From Pogonophryne albipinna (taxonomy: Eukaryota > Chordata > Actinopteri > Perciformes > Artedidraconidae), in contig CM053252.1 in NCBI GenBank assembly GCA_028583405.1, positions 38,925,233 through 38,989,232 of the forward strand: a DNA stretch of 64,000 nucleotides. Reading direction: 5' to 3'. The notes beneath the pieces were generated by a model that saw only the letters and a list, made by a program, of their open reading frames with translations, ran no database searches and was not told the origin of the DNA. Positions within the stretch are counted from its first letter, which is position 1. The number at the start of each line of letters is the position of its first letter. A program made the translations under genes and the position numbers. This document shows positions 21,105-32,861 of the stretch, in pieces.

Positions 21105-22073
21105 CAGGTTTAAAGCTTCTCTTCTCCTTGCACCATTTCTGTCTTTCTTGCATGAGGGGTAAGTATTCCCGGCACCAGCGTTTCCAGAATAAGTCTGCCA
21201 TGTATTGCACCTGTTTCGATCGGCGTCTTACGTACAGGTTCTTCTTGTCAAAAACTCCAGGCGACAGAATTGGCTTGGTTTTTAAGAGCAAGATATGATT
21301 TGGGGTTAGAGGCTCCAGGTCTTGAGGGTCATTTGAGACTGTTGTCGACTGTTCAAAATGGCCTCTACCTCACATAAAAGGGTTTGTAGCCCTTCTTCAT
21401 CCAAAGTCTGCTGCTTCAAAACAGAATAGAGAACCTGCCTCACAGACTTAATCAGACGCGCCCATACTCCTCCATGGTGGGATGCTCCTGGGGGGTTGAA
21501 ACTCCACTTTATCCCCTTTTGCAGCAGAGTTTCCTGAATTCTGTGCTGGTTCAGAATGGAGAGGGCTTCCTTTAACACTCTCTGAGCTCCAACAAAATTG
21601 GTCCCATTGTCAGATCTTATAAGTTTCACTTGACCTCTTCTGCATATGAATCTTCTCAAAGCATCGATACATGAGTCTGTATCAAGTGAGCTGGCGACCT
21701 CAATATGCACAGCTCTGCTTGTCATGCACGTGAACAGCACTCCGTACCTCTTTAATGTGGTACGTCCTCTTTTGACTTGAATAGGGCCAAAGTAGTCCAC
21801 ACCAACATTGGTAAATGGAGGCATGTCTGGCTCAAGCCTTTCCTGTGGCAAGTCAGCCATCTTCTGCTCTCCAACTTTGGCTCTTTGTCGTCTGCACAAA
21901 ACACAATCTCCCAATATCTGTCTTACAGCAGAGTTGGCTTTGATGATCCAATACCTCTTCCTAACTTCAGAGAGGATGTGGTTTCTTCCTCCATGTCCAG
22001 TTCTTTCATGCATGTGCCTTAATATGAGAGTTGACACATGACAGTTTTTATGTAAAAGTAATGGTCTGTCCAC

Positions 22074-24467
22074 CCAGTGTGGCCTTCATGTTTTCCATTT
22101 TCTGCTCAACATTGCTTTTGTTTTGTGCATCGGTGTTGGGGTCATTTAAAGTGGAAATAAGCTCTTTTCTCCTTTGAACGAGCAGTTTCAAGACTTCTTT
22201 GAACTTCAGGATCCATGCTACTGCAACTTTCAGTTTTCTCCAGCTGGAGAAATGCATGAGTATCTGGCCTGTAGGATTTTCTGTGACTATAACTGTGTTG
22301 ATAATAGCATTTATTTTTACCTCTAAATCATCGCAGGAGAGAGAGAGATGGATTCCAAGGGAAACAGCAGCCAGTCCTTTTCTGACTTCCAGAGCATTTC
22401 TGGGCCACGGATCCATGTTCTGTTCTCCATAAATGTGTCGGCCTTTTGTCCTCTAGAGGCGACATCAGCAGGATTGATCTTTGTGTTCACATAGTGCCAT
22501 TGGGTTATCTCTGTGGACTCCCTGATGATGGAGATCCTGTTTGCAACAAATGTGTGAAACCTTGTGTTTTGGTTTGCAATGTATTTGAGCACAGATTAGC
22601 TATCAGTCCAAAACATAGAGCTTTCCAACTGTAGTTACAACTCTGTTCTGAGTAATGTGTCCACTCTTGTAGCCAGCACTGCAGCAGCAAGCTCCATCCT
22701 GGGGATTGTGATCTTCTTGAGAGGAGCTACTCTTGCCTTTCCCATCATGAATGCCACGTGAATGTTGTTATTGTGGTTCACCAGTCTCAAGTAGCTCACT
22801 GTGCCATACCCCTGCTCACTTGCATCCGAGAAATGGTGTAGTTGTGCTTGGATCTGTTGGCCAAAGTCTTTGGGCTTGATGCACCTTTTTACCTTGAAGT
22901 CAGTCATCTTCTGAAGATCTAGCTTCCATGTAACCCACTGCTTAGAAAACTTTTCAGGTATTTTCTCATCCCAACCGTAGCTAGTGCTACACAGCTCTTG
23001 TAATAGCAACTTGAAAGGCAGAGTGAAGGGTGCAAGGAACCCAAGAGGATCATAGATGGAGCTCACCATAGATAATATTCCTCTCCTTGTGTGTGGTTGT
23101 GGCTTGATGCTGACATTGAATGTAAAATTGTCATCTTCCACACACCATTGCACTCCAAGTGCTCTCTCAGTTGGGAGTCGATCTCTGTCCAGGTTCAGCT
23201 CCTTCACTTCTTTAGCTCTGTCAGCTTCGGGAATTGAGGACAGCACCCTGCGACTGTTGCTTATCCATTTAGAGAAGTGGAAACCTCCCCTCTGACATGC
23301 AGCTGTGAGCTCTTTGGCCAGCAGGATAGCTTCTTCCTCTGTAGCAACAGACTTTAGGCAGTCATCCGCATAGATGTTTTTCAGTATTGTGTCAATCACT
23401 TCAGGTCTGAAGTACTCCCTATTATCCATTGCTGTTCTTTTTAATGCGTAGCTAGCGCAGCTGGGTGATGACACAGCGCCAAAGAGATGCACAGTCATGC
23501 GGTACTCAGAAGGGGGAAGGCTTGTGTCCCCACCAGGCCACCACAAGAATCTTAAAACGTCTGTATCTTTTTCGGGCACCTTGACTTGGTGAAACATCGC
23601 TTGGATGTCCCCCATCATTCCTATTGGCTCCTGGCGGAATCTGGTTAGTACTCCTAAAAGGCTGTTAGTGAGATCAGGACCCTGCAGCAGTTCTGAGTTT
23701 AAGGATGTGCCTTTGAATGATGCTCCACAGTCAAAGACCACTCTGAGTTTTCTTTTCTTGGGGTGGTAGACCCCATGATGAGGTATATACCAGACTTTAC
23801 CCTCCTTTTGCTTCAGCTGCCCCTGTGGCACTTCTTCAGCATAACCTTTGTCAATGACATCACTGAGAAATCTGGTATATTCCTCATGAAATGATGCGTT
23901 CCTACGAAGCTTTCTTTGCAGGCTGGAGAGACGTTGCTCAGCAACGTGGCGATTATCTGACATTGAAACATAATTCCTCCTGAAAGGTAATCTTAAACTG
24001 TAGTGTCCATCCACAATGTTTGATGAGTCTTTTGCTATTTGCATGAATTGCTTGTCCTCTTCTGACATTTCCTTTGTGTCCTGATAGGCCTTTTCACTAA
24101 AGTCTGTGTTATATTGTGTGATCAGTAACTCCTGTAAATTGACCAAAGAAATTCTGTTCACGGAGGCGGTATTACTGTCCTTTGCGATTCCTCCTCTCAA
24201 CGGGCCATTGACCACCCATCCCAGTAAAGTCCTGCATGCGTATGGGCCTTCTCCTTGGCTATTAATAATTTCTAGCGGTTCCATAACTTTGGGTGCATTG
24301 GTACCAATCAACATGCCAATTTCTGCATCAATGGTAGGGAGTTTGATTTGACTGAGGTATGGCCACTTTGATAGATCCTTTTGATTGGGAATGTTATGTC
24401 TGGTGAGGCATGATTTTCTGGGTGTAGATTTCTGGGAGAGGGATGAACCTGTTGCCATGTAGCTCAC
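22074..24467 (-). pseudogene. BEL reverse transcriptase, RNase H and linker
   Basis: A long open frame (24467-22635) contains RT of the Pao type: VFDCGASFKG, then GDIQAMFHQV, and the catalytic YADD box at about 23365-23354. It runs into RNase H-like sequence (HFSDASEQGYG, then MELAAAVLATRV). At about 22630 the frame shifts to 22592-22323 (NPADVASRG, WIRGPEML), and shifts again to 22416-22048, a linker before the integrase. At least two indels therefore break pol here. The product would reverse-transcribe the element in the cytoplasm. Confidence 0.9.
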
Positions 24468-24996
24468 TCACTTCCAGTCCTGTGATGATATGACTGCTCA
24501 CAGTCTTTTCTTGGCCCATGGTGCGAAGAAGGATGTTGGTTTTCTTTCCTGACATGTTGAGCTGGTTCATGAGCTTGCTCGTGCAGAATGTAGCTGTACT
24601 TCCAGGGTCACGGAATGCATAAGTTTGAATAATTTGATTTCCTTTGTTAGATTTTACTTTAACAGGCACAATAGATAACACACACTCCTCTTCCACTTCA
24701 CCGGCCCCAATATGCCCACATGCTTTTAGAATAGCCTTCTCTCCGGTCCTTGAGGTTTCAGACCTTTCACCTCTTTCGAATTGTCTTTCCTTTTCTTTTC
24801 CTATATGGAGCACAGTAGGGTGAGATTGGTTGCACACTTTACATGTTAAGCGGTTATTGCAGTTTTTGCTCATGTGACCTGGTACAAGACAACCAAAACA
24901 GATTCCTCTTTCCTTTATGAAGCTTATCTTTTCTTTGTGCATTTTATTTTTGAGTGAGAAACATGCATCCATTATATGTCCACCTGAACAGTACAA
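24394..24996 (-). pseudogene. BEL zinc knuckles and aspartic protease
   Basis: The frame has CFGCLVPGHMSKNC (C-x2-C-x4-H-x4-C) followed by CKVCNQSHPTVLH, the paired knuckles seen in BEL/Pao gag-pol. A protease-like FRDPGSTATFC segment follows, in which the usual DSG/DTG appears as DPG. It overlaps the start of the RT frame by about 75 bp in another phase, and the junction to gag at about 24985 also shifts phase. Whether the DPG change abolishes catalysis cannot be told from sequence alone. Confidence 0.85.
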
Positions 24997-27962
24997 ACTT
25001 TGGAGGTGCTGCTGTGAGGCTGGGGAGATGTGGACTGGCAGTCAATGTTTGTAATACTGGTGGCAAAGCTGCTGCTAGTGGATTTTGGCCTCTTGTTAAT
25101 ACTTGCTTTGAAGCCCAGCTTTGCTGTGTTGACAGTTTGGTCCTGTATACAGCCAAAGACAGGGTCTGTTAATATCTTTACATGATGCTCAATGAACTTG
25201 ACAAGGTCGCTGAATTTGATCTTGCTGTGCTGCCTTTCCATTAGCCTGTAGACTTCTGATCGCCACCTCTCTCTGAGTTTGTATGGTAACTTTGTAACCA
25301 AGGATTTAAGATTTGAAGAAAGATCCAATTCCTCCATGTAGGTGATTTCCTCCATTGCATTACAGCATCCTCTTAAGTACAATGCAAAAGCCTGTAAAGC
25401 CTTGGGGTCCTCAGGTTTAATTTGAGACCATGATAGGGCTTTTTCAATGTATGCGTTAGCAATTTTAAACTCATTGCCATAATGTTCTTGAATAAGTTAT
25501 TTAGCCTTTTGGTATCCCCTTTCTGGATCCATGTATATAGGCAGGTTCTGACCAGTTCACGACACTGCCCCCTGGTGTACTGTTCCAAATAGTACAGCCG
25601 GTCTTTACCACAGACAGTCTTAGCTTCAATGGCATGCTCAAAGGCCCTTAGAAAGGATCGGTATTCAACTGGATCTCCTTCAAAGACCTTGATGTCCTTT
25701 TGGGGTAACAAGGAATGGTGTTGTTGCAGAACTAGAGAGGCAGTAATGTCATTCTGTTTTTGTAATATGCTGTACAGAGTTGTGTCTCTTATGGAGTTTT
25801 CTTGAGTTGTTGGCTCACCTTTTCCATGTGATTGTGTTGGTTTCAAAGTGGGGTTTTGTGATGCCTTTGACTTCCCTCGAGCAGGATCGTGCAGTGAGTA
25901 TCCATACTGGAGTCCTTCCTTTGGCCGCACACTTTGTATATCCACTCTTTTATCCTTTGTGTAATCCTCTTCCTTTGCAGAGATTACATCCTTTTGTTTT
26001 CTTTGTTCATAATATTCGTTCATTCCATCCATTGTTGGCTGTTTGTCTTGAGTTTCCAGAATGTTGAATACAGAGATTTTAGCATCAGTAGCTTCTAACT
26101 GGGATTGCAGCTCCAAAGTTTCCTTTCTTTTCCTTAGTTGCTCCCTTCTTCTATCTAGCTCCTGCTCCTCCTCCTCCTAAGCATGCCTGGTCCTTAATGA
26201 AGTTAATTTTGCCATTAGCGCAGCTTTCTCTGCTTCTGCACAGATGCAAGCAGATGAACTTGATGAACGTTCACTTCTTTGAGATCTTTTGGAGACTCCA
26301 GACACCAGAGGTGTGGACTCGAGTCACATGACTTGGACTCGAGTCAGACTCGAGTGACCAATTTGATGACTTGAGACCCGACTTGACAAAATCACAAAAC
26401 ACTTGCGACTCGACTTGGACTTGAACACCAATGACTCGGGACTTGACTTGGACTCGAGCCTTCTGACTTGAGGTGACTTGATAATTTAATTCAGGGGTCT
26501 CCAACACGCCGATCGCGAGATGCCGCTAGAAGAGCAGACTCCCGTCGGGGAGAGCAAAATCTTCAGCCGCTCCTACTCTTGCTGACTCTGAGAATCCTTG
26601 CAGGCAGGGGCGGGACTTTATTTAGCTGGGCCACCATGCGGCCAATCATATGCGAGGACACACTAGGATCATACCATTATGTGAAAGAAGGGTGGGGGGC
26701 ACAGCAGGTGTAGTGGTACAGGCCAGCTGCACAGAGCGACGGGGAGACGGATTTAAATGCAAGCGGGTCGGAAAAAGTCAACAAATGAGCGAAAACCCCA
26801 AAAAGAAGCAGCATCTGGCTGCTTTTCAATGATATTGGAGAAAGCAAAGCTGAGTGCAGGATTTGTAAAATGAAAATAACCTTCAGAGAAGGTTTTTGGT
26901 AACCACACAGGATTTATTGTCAGTGGTGGGAGAAGTTCAGATCTTGTACTTGAGTAAAAGTAAAAAGTCCTGCATTCAAAATGTTACAATTAAAAGTACA
27001 AAAGTATTAGCATCAAAATATAGTGAAAGTACCACCTGCAGAGGGATCTAGATGCAGGTGTTCTCTTCCCATAGAGACGCCTCGCTGCACATTATCCCTT
27101 GCATAGAGATAGATTGTGGGTCCCTTATAACATGTTGTACACAGTGGAAATAAACATTCTGGTTACCTCAACATCAGGGATCTTATCAATTAAACTCCTT
27201 CTGAATCAAACCGTCACGGTGGCCTTACCTTACTGATCCCTCTTAAAATAGAAAAAAAACATGTTACTTTACCAGCAGAGAGAAAATGGATTATTAAATT
27301 ATTAATGTGACTAATAAAGAGCAGTTTGATTATTAAGTATTATTCTGTTGATCGATGTCATTACATTTGGTGAAAAGCACATAATGACTTGTTTATGACT
27401 CGTTTTGTCAAAGTTTAGGACTTGGACTTGACTTGAACTTGCCCATCCTGACTTGAGACTTGACTTGGACTTGAGCGCAAAGACTTGAGACTTGACTCGG
27501 ACTTGAGCGCAAAGACTTGAGACTTGACTCGGACTTGCAAAACAATGACTTGGTCCCACCTCTGCCAGACACACTTTCCCAAAGAGAATCCTGCTTTCCT
27601 GTTGCACACTCAGACAGCCATCTTGTCACAAAAATAATAAACTCTTCAATGCTAGTCAATTTTGATTGAAACCAAGCTTCACTTTCACGTTTTTCTTCTT
27701 CCTCGTTTAAAAGTATGTGATATGACAAGTGTGAGTCTTTAAAACTTTCCGTCAAAGCATTATATTTGACCATATTCTCCTGCACTTCCTCTGCATTCTT
27801 GCGGTCCTCCGTTAGCTCCTTAATAATGTTGCTTCTGCGTGTAAGATGTCCCAATCTGGCTTGTCTGGATAAACGCATGCTTGAAACATCATCCCCCTCC
27901 ACTTGGGTTTCAGTTTGACTCAGATTGGCCACAGCTGCTCCAATCAGTTCCTTTTCATTCAT
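24972..27962 (-). pseudogene. BEL gag, split by hAT copy B
   Basis: Gag begins near 27962 (MNEKELIGAAVANL) with a helical, charged N-terminal region to 27573. The hAT copy B (26306-27564) interrupts it, and the same phase resumes at 26297 with a serine-rich and then E/R-rich coiled-coil segment. A stop is present near 26177. The frame 26116-25373 carries the capsid-like region (FEGDPVEYRSFLRAFEHAIE). An indel near 25485 shifts phase to 25382-24972, which continues with YLRGCCNAMEEI and a helical tail. Gag would form the element's particle. Confidence 0.85.
26306..27564. mobile_element. hAT element copy B, 1259 bp, inside BEL gag
   Basis: It starts CAGAGGTGTGGACTCGAGTC and ends CCCACCTCTG, with a perfect 8-bp duplication CCAGACAC (26298-26305, 27565-27572). 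GACTTGG/GACTCGAG motifs cluster at both ends. It carries the same BED-finger remnant as copy A at about 26770-26890, with a common fish repeat after it. It inserted in the gag frame of the BEL element, and the gag codons on both sides are in phase, so it is younger than the BEL insertion. Confidence 0.92.
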
Positions 27963-28356
27963 TTTGCTGATTATTTTTCACTTTTATATCAGCATTTATG
28001 AATCGGCACACTTTAGAAAGTTATTTTCAAATAGTTCAATGCCGTAGTGTGTCTGCTTGCGCCGTTCATTAATTATATTACACAGCGGATATCCAAATTA
28101 AATAATTCCGTTTCAATGTCCAACAAAGTCACTCCAATAGTGCTCCTTAATTAAGATATATGTCTTCCTTAACGGAATAGTTCCAATCCATCCAGTTTTT
28201 TTCCACAATTTGTACACTTTTGAGACTTCTGAACTTTATTCACCCCTGTGGCGTTTCCTGGTTCGCGCAGTCTCCATTGTTCCTTTGTCTGGATGCCGCT
28301 GCTCCTTCACAAACTTTTCCTCCGGTTTTTCATCCAAAAGCAAGTTTTTAGACTGT

Positions 28357-28787
28357 TGTAGTGACCACGATATCCATTTGTTTTTTGCCCTTTGTTTGTG
28401 GCTCACTCGTGGGGCTGACCGACGAATAGACGCTTGTAGTTTGAGAGAAAAAATAGAAATGTCCAGATGCGATTGAAAAGTAAGATAGTTCATTCCAAAA
28501 AAGGCAAAAATAAATAAACGTTTTTAAACAAACTATTTGTCATATAAACTGATATTTCAATGTTAAAGGCAGAAGAACCAAGCTGTGACGCTCCCAACCA
28601 GCAAGGTCTAAAAACTGTTTGCTTCAGTCAGCCACACCAGTAGGCTGCAGCACCTCTCCTTTTATGCTGCAGCATCTCGACCTGCAGAGTAACGCACTCA
28701 AATAATAAATAAATAATATACACCACAGAATCTCAGGTTATACTCTAAAAGGATAAGATACTATAATCTAAGGAAATGGCTCCTACA
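28357..28787 (-). repeat. 5' LTR of the BEL element (element reads on the - strand)
   Basis: This is the 431-bp partner of 18688-19118. The leader between it and gag (28356-27963) contains the sequence family that is also found as a relic at about 36145-36505. Confidence 0.95.
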
Positions 28788-30214
28788 CATGCAATGGTCA
28801 CCACTGTGGACAATACCCACAGGAGCAAGTTCAGGTGAAGTGTCTTGCCCAAGGACACAACGGCTTTACAGACGCAGCAGCGGCGGGTTTCACCCCTTGA
28901 TCTGATGATCATTGCACAGCGCACTGCGCCACACCGTCCATCTTCACGCCTCTAAGTCATCGAGGCGATTTTACAAGTACACATTGATATCATACATGTA
29001 CTGTGGACATTACCCACAGGAGCAAATCCGGGTGAAGTGTCTTGCCCAAGGACACAACGGCCTGTGTGTGTGTGTTTGTGTGATGGATCGTTGGAGCTAT
29101 GTGCAACTCAAGGCATATGCTCGAACGGGAGCTGCCTGGACGCTGCGATCATGTTGCGTGCACTATCCGAGCTGAGTGTGCTGACTTTTCGTACAATGTC
29201 CCACTGTCTGGCTACCTGCATAAAGTCAAATTCTCGGCGCAGTTGTTGGCGAAATGTCGCTCCTCTGTTTTCATTTAAACAGCTCCTTATATCCGTTAGC
29301 GCAGCTAACTAGCACCTGATGCTAACATCAACAATACACGTAAGGTCTCTCCCGGTCCTCCCGATGGCCAGTCGGTGCCTGCCGGTGAGCGTGGAAGTGT
29401 GGTCTGCAGCAAGCGGGCGGCAGGAGCGGGGCTGTCAGCATCAGCTTGTAGATGGTATTTTAAACTCATGCGCTCTGAAACTACGGGGCGGCCGAGGACA
29501 AAAAATGCACATGCGTTAATCGCGTTAAAATAATTAGTGGCGTTAACGCGTTATTAACGCGTTAACTTGACAGCCCTATACTTTATATAGGTATGGCCCT
29601 ACAATATATTGTTCAAATATAGCATGATAGGTGTCCTTTAAAGTACCACCTGCAGAGGGATCTAGATTCAGGTGTTCTTTTCCCATAGAGACCGCCTCGC
29701 TGCACATTATCATAAAGATAGATTGTGGGTCCCTTATAACATGTTGTACACAGTGGAAATAAACATTCTGGTTACCTCAACATCAGGGATCTTATACATT
29801 AAACTCCTTCTGAATCAAACCGTCACAGTAGCCTTACCTTACTGATCCCTCTTCAAATAGAAGAAAAACACGTTAGTTTACCAGCAGAGAGAACATGGAT
29901 TATTAAATTATGAATGTGACTAATAAAGAGCAGTTTGATTATTAAGTATTATTCTGTTGATGGATGTCATTACATTTTGGTGAAAAGCACATAAGGACTT
30001 GTTTAAGACTCGTTTTGTCAAAGTTTAGGACTTGGACTTGACTTGAACTGGCCCAACCTGACTTGAGACTTGACTCGGACTTGAGCGCAAAGACTTGAGA
30101 CTTGACTCGGACTTGAGCGCAAAGACTTGAGACTTGACTCAGACTTGAGCGCAAAGACTTGAGACTTGACTCAGACTTGCAAAACAATGACTTGGTTCCA
30201 CCTCTGGAACATAG

Positions 30215-30789
30215 TAAAACTAATTAAATTCTAATCTCTGTCTAAAAGAAACCCATTAACTATAGTGAAAACCACCCTTGAATGATGGGATAGTAGCCCA
30301 AAACCTTTAGGGATCCAAACCACAATATATCATAAGTACCCTGTGTCAAGATTGATGCTAATTTAGTGAAACTTGAATGTGTTTAGAATATTTTGGCACA
30401 TGTAGGTCCAGGCGGACTCACCTTTGTGTACATTTGGTGCCATCAGTGCCATTTGACCTTTCTCAGGTACCACAGTGTAAAACTCATTTTATTTAATTGA
30501 AATATCACTATCGGTATTCATTCCATGCGTAATGTTTTGCCAGGTGCCAGGCAGACCTGCATGCATTACACAGGGCCCTATCTCTGGAACCCATTGGTCG
30601 ATTTGGGTGATTGACACCTCTTTGTAACCGTTAGAGCCAATAGAATCGAGGGGTGAATAAATCCATGTAAACATTACCATTAGTCAGTTAGAACGAGACG
30701 CTGCGTGTGCACCTCCTAAATCGGAAGCTCCGGCCAGCTAACCATTATAAGCCATTTATTACGTTTATTATTTATAAATGTAATGATGG
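30215..30789. other. No gene seen
   Basis: Sequence following the outer hAT element. It has only short frames, with no repeat ends recognised, and is probably the older target DNA of the outer hAT. Confidence 0.5.
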
Positions 30790-30797
30790 ATTATCCG

Positions 30798-32121
30798 TAG
30801 TGCTGCGTACCGGTACGCCGAACCGGTACTGGACTTGTAAAAAGTTTCGGTTCAAGTCCGGTTAAAACCGGAACGTCGGGAACCGGTACTTGGACTCGCA
30901 AAAAAACGAGCACTTACGTATATTCTCCTTTTTGTTCTAAACCATCTAAAACCTCCCTGAAGGCAGGAGAGACTGAACAGAGTCAAGGGAAGCTTATAAA
31001 AGTTAACAGCATTTAATTACACAAAAGATGCGGTGGTGTACAAATGAAATTGCAAAAGGAGGCGCTCCTCATCTCCCGTCAGCCCAGGTCAGCCATCCAT
31101 GAGGTCAGCAGGTAGAAGAGATCAATTATTGGCTTGCTCTTCCTGTTGTCATCTGAGGTCTTCTCCTATTGGCCGGCGTCGTCGGGGGGCGGGTCCAATG
31201 CAATTCCTGCCTTTTTCTGTTGCTAAATTACATAATTCTGTTGTCTGTGGTTATTTAAACATTCCCTGATAAACGTTATTCAGCGTCAATAAATGAGTGC
31301 TAATCCCAGTGTGCTCAGTGTACAACATCACATGTCATTTCACCTTCGATTCACGGTTTGAAAACGTAGCATTTCGCCACATGTTAATGCTAACCGGAAG
31401 TGAATAATTTTCAGAATAAAAGTATTAAGTTAATAGTGTGAACTTCCGGTTTTTTCAGAATAAAACTGATTTAAATTAAATAGTGTATTTAATTCAAATT
31501 ACGCCATATCAACATTGATTTTAATTTCTAACAGTATGTATGTACATCACTATGTATGTAGTATGTACTGTATAATGTACACATGTAGAGTTGTAGAAAA
31601 GACATGGTGTACACAGACAGTACAGTACACTCTGACTGTTCAGCCACTACAGTGTATACTGTATAGTAGGTGTGTTACAGTGTAATGTGTATAGTCTGCT
31701 CTACACTCTACCTTTCCGAAAAGTTGTAGGGATTTAGGCTCAGTCAGCTCAGGGACTGTTTGGTTACTTTAGTTTGGTAAATGAAATAAATGTTTGAACT
31801 TTGTAGTAGTTCACTGTAGTTGCTGTCATAAGTCATTTGTAGACTAAGTGGCAAAAAGTGTTTTTTTTACATTTGTACTTTGTAGAGAAATGTAGACACA
31901 AGTTGGAAGGGAGCACAATAAACCTGACGAGTTTGAATTTGAGTTGATTATGAGTTTATTTTCAATTGATAATTAGCTCACAATAAGTTCACTTTAGTTA
32001 CTCACACAACTTGACACAAGCCATGGGTTCAGGTCCGGACTTATAAGTCCGGACCTGAACCTGAACCTCTGGACTTGAGTCCGGACCTGAACCTGAATGT
32101 GAGTCCAGGTACGCAGCACTA
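30798..32121. mobile_element. 1324-bp hAT-like element with TAGTGCTGCGTACC ends
   Basis: The left end TAGTGCTGCGTACCGG and the right end GGTACGCAGCACTA are inverted repeats. The flanking octamers are ATTATCCG (30790-30797) and ATTATCAG (32122-32129), a duplication with one mismatch, as for hAT elements. Both ends carry repeated GGTCCGGAC/GGACTTGAG-type motifs, including a perfect 36-bp palindrome at 32026-32061. No transposase frame is present, so it is non-autonomous. Confidence 0.85.
32026..32061. repeat. Perfect 36-bp palindrome
   Basis: The half-site GGTTCAGGTCCGGACTTA is followed at once by its exact reverse complement. It lies 60 bp from the right end of the hAT element, and variants of the half-site follow at 32063-32097. 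It could be a transposase-binding cluster or a cruciform-prone site. Confidence 0.95.
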
Positions 32122-32129
32122 ATTATCAG

Positions 32130-32861
32130 TAATAATTTCAAAGTGACACAGAGACATTGGATTAACCTTCAGCAGCGTTTTTATGCCCTTGAACACAACT
32201 TTTGATCACAAAACAGTAAAGGTAAGACATAATTATCATTATGGCTACGTAAGTGAAGTGCTTGCTCTTTCCTGGCTGCTACTTCAGTGAGTTTTAGTCG
32301 TAGTGATGAGACTTATACCAATGGAATCTGTGGAATGTAGTTTGTGCAGATAGCATGACTTTGTCGCGAGCTATGGCGCGAGTGATGTGCTAACGATACG
32401 CTAGCATGTTTCGCTAAGTGCTGATTTAGACGTTTGGTGTTAGACTTGTGTTTTCGTTTAAGTGAAAATGGTTAATATCGTCTGTTAGCTGAGTTTCTTC
32501 CCGTTAAATTGTTATGCATCATTAATAGTTTTTTAAATGTTAAGAAGCCTTGAGACGCTGTGTCTTGCAAGATGTTTCGTCTGGCCCCACCGGCGGGGGC
32601 AATCAGGGTTAACAGGTTTTAATAAGCAGAAATGCTTATTAAAACTGTATGCAGCTTTTCATACTTTGCGGTATAAGTGGCTCTCCTATTGACTTTGTCC
32701 TATCAATGCGGCTCGCATGTAAAAAATAGTGAAGACCACTGCTCTGAGACACTCTATGCGTGGAAGGCTTTCCTTGAATATGTTCATTGAAAGATTAAGG
32801 TACATTGTTATATAAATGCAATATTATTATTATTGTAAAAAAGGATTGAGATAACATAAAA
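32130..32861. other. No gene seen
   Basis: AT-rich DNA with short frames only. It ends at the TCAATCAATCAATG tail of the L2 element. Confidence 0.5.

Larger units (their letters stand above)
19290..22073 (-). pseudogene. BEL integrase, split by an EnSpm-like element
   Basis: The frame from 22073 to 21306 has an HHCC zinc domain (HERTGHGG, then CVLCRRQR) and the DDE core: D in VGVDYFGP, D in RSDNGTNF and E in [10 protein letters not shown]. It also has the SHHGGVWARL motif typical of BEL/Pao. After a frameshift, 21291-21107 continues with KRWCREYLP. The EnSpm-like element interrupts at 21104, and 19490-19290 carries the C-terminal end (GDVVMVVD, SWILGRVLE, RPITKVCLLLE). Removing the insert leaves adjoining codons in phase, showing a clean insertion. 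It would integrate element DNA in the nucleus if intact. Confidence 0.9.
18688..28787 (-). mobile_element. BEL/Pao LTR retrotransposon, 10.1 kb including nested insertions
   Basis: Two 431-bp direct repeats (18688-19118 and 28357-28787), starting TGTAG and ending CTACA, flank the coding region. The target duplication is CATGC (18683-18687, 28788-28792). On the - strand the order is gag, zinc knuckles, protease, reverse transcriptase, RNase H, integrase, as in BEL/Pao. By eye the LTRs differ at about six substitutions and no indels, so the insertion is recent. Coding frames carry about five frameshifts plus an EnSpm-like and a hAT insertion. Confidence 0.95.
18254..29578. mobile_element. hAT element with TAGGGCTGTCA ends, split by a BEL retrotransposon
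   Basis: The left end TAGGGCTGTCAGTCGATTA with ATTAATCGCG repeats (18254-18345) pairs with the right end, GCGTTAATCGCG ... TTGACAGCCCTA (29512-29578). This TIR class is widespread in vertebrate hAT elements. Flanks are AT-rich and similar (ATTTATAT and CTTTATAT) but not a clean duplication. It sits inside copy A and contains the BEL element. The right interior (about 29060-29500) is GC-rich with no intact transposase. Confidence 0.7.
13975..30206. mobile_element. Outer hAT element (copy A), expanded by nested insertions
   Basis: The left end starts CAGAGGTGTGGACTCGAGTC at 13975 and the right end finishes CCACCTCTG at 30206. A perfect 8-bp duplication GAACATAG (13967-13974, 30207-30214) flanks it, as for hAT transposons. 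The ends carry repeated TTGACTTGG/GACTCGAG motifs. Own sequence is seen at 13975-14154, 14634-14774, about 16900-17336 and 29579-30206. It matches copy B (26306-27564), which is only 1259 bp, so nearly 15 kb here is later insertion or extra sequence. A BED-finger remnant is at 17041-17170. No intact transposase is present. Confidence 0.9.
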
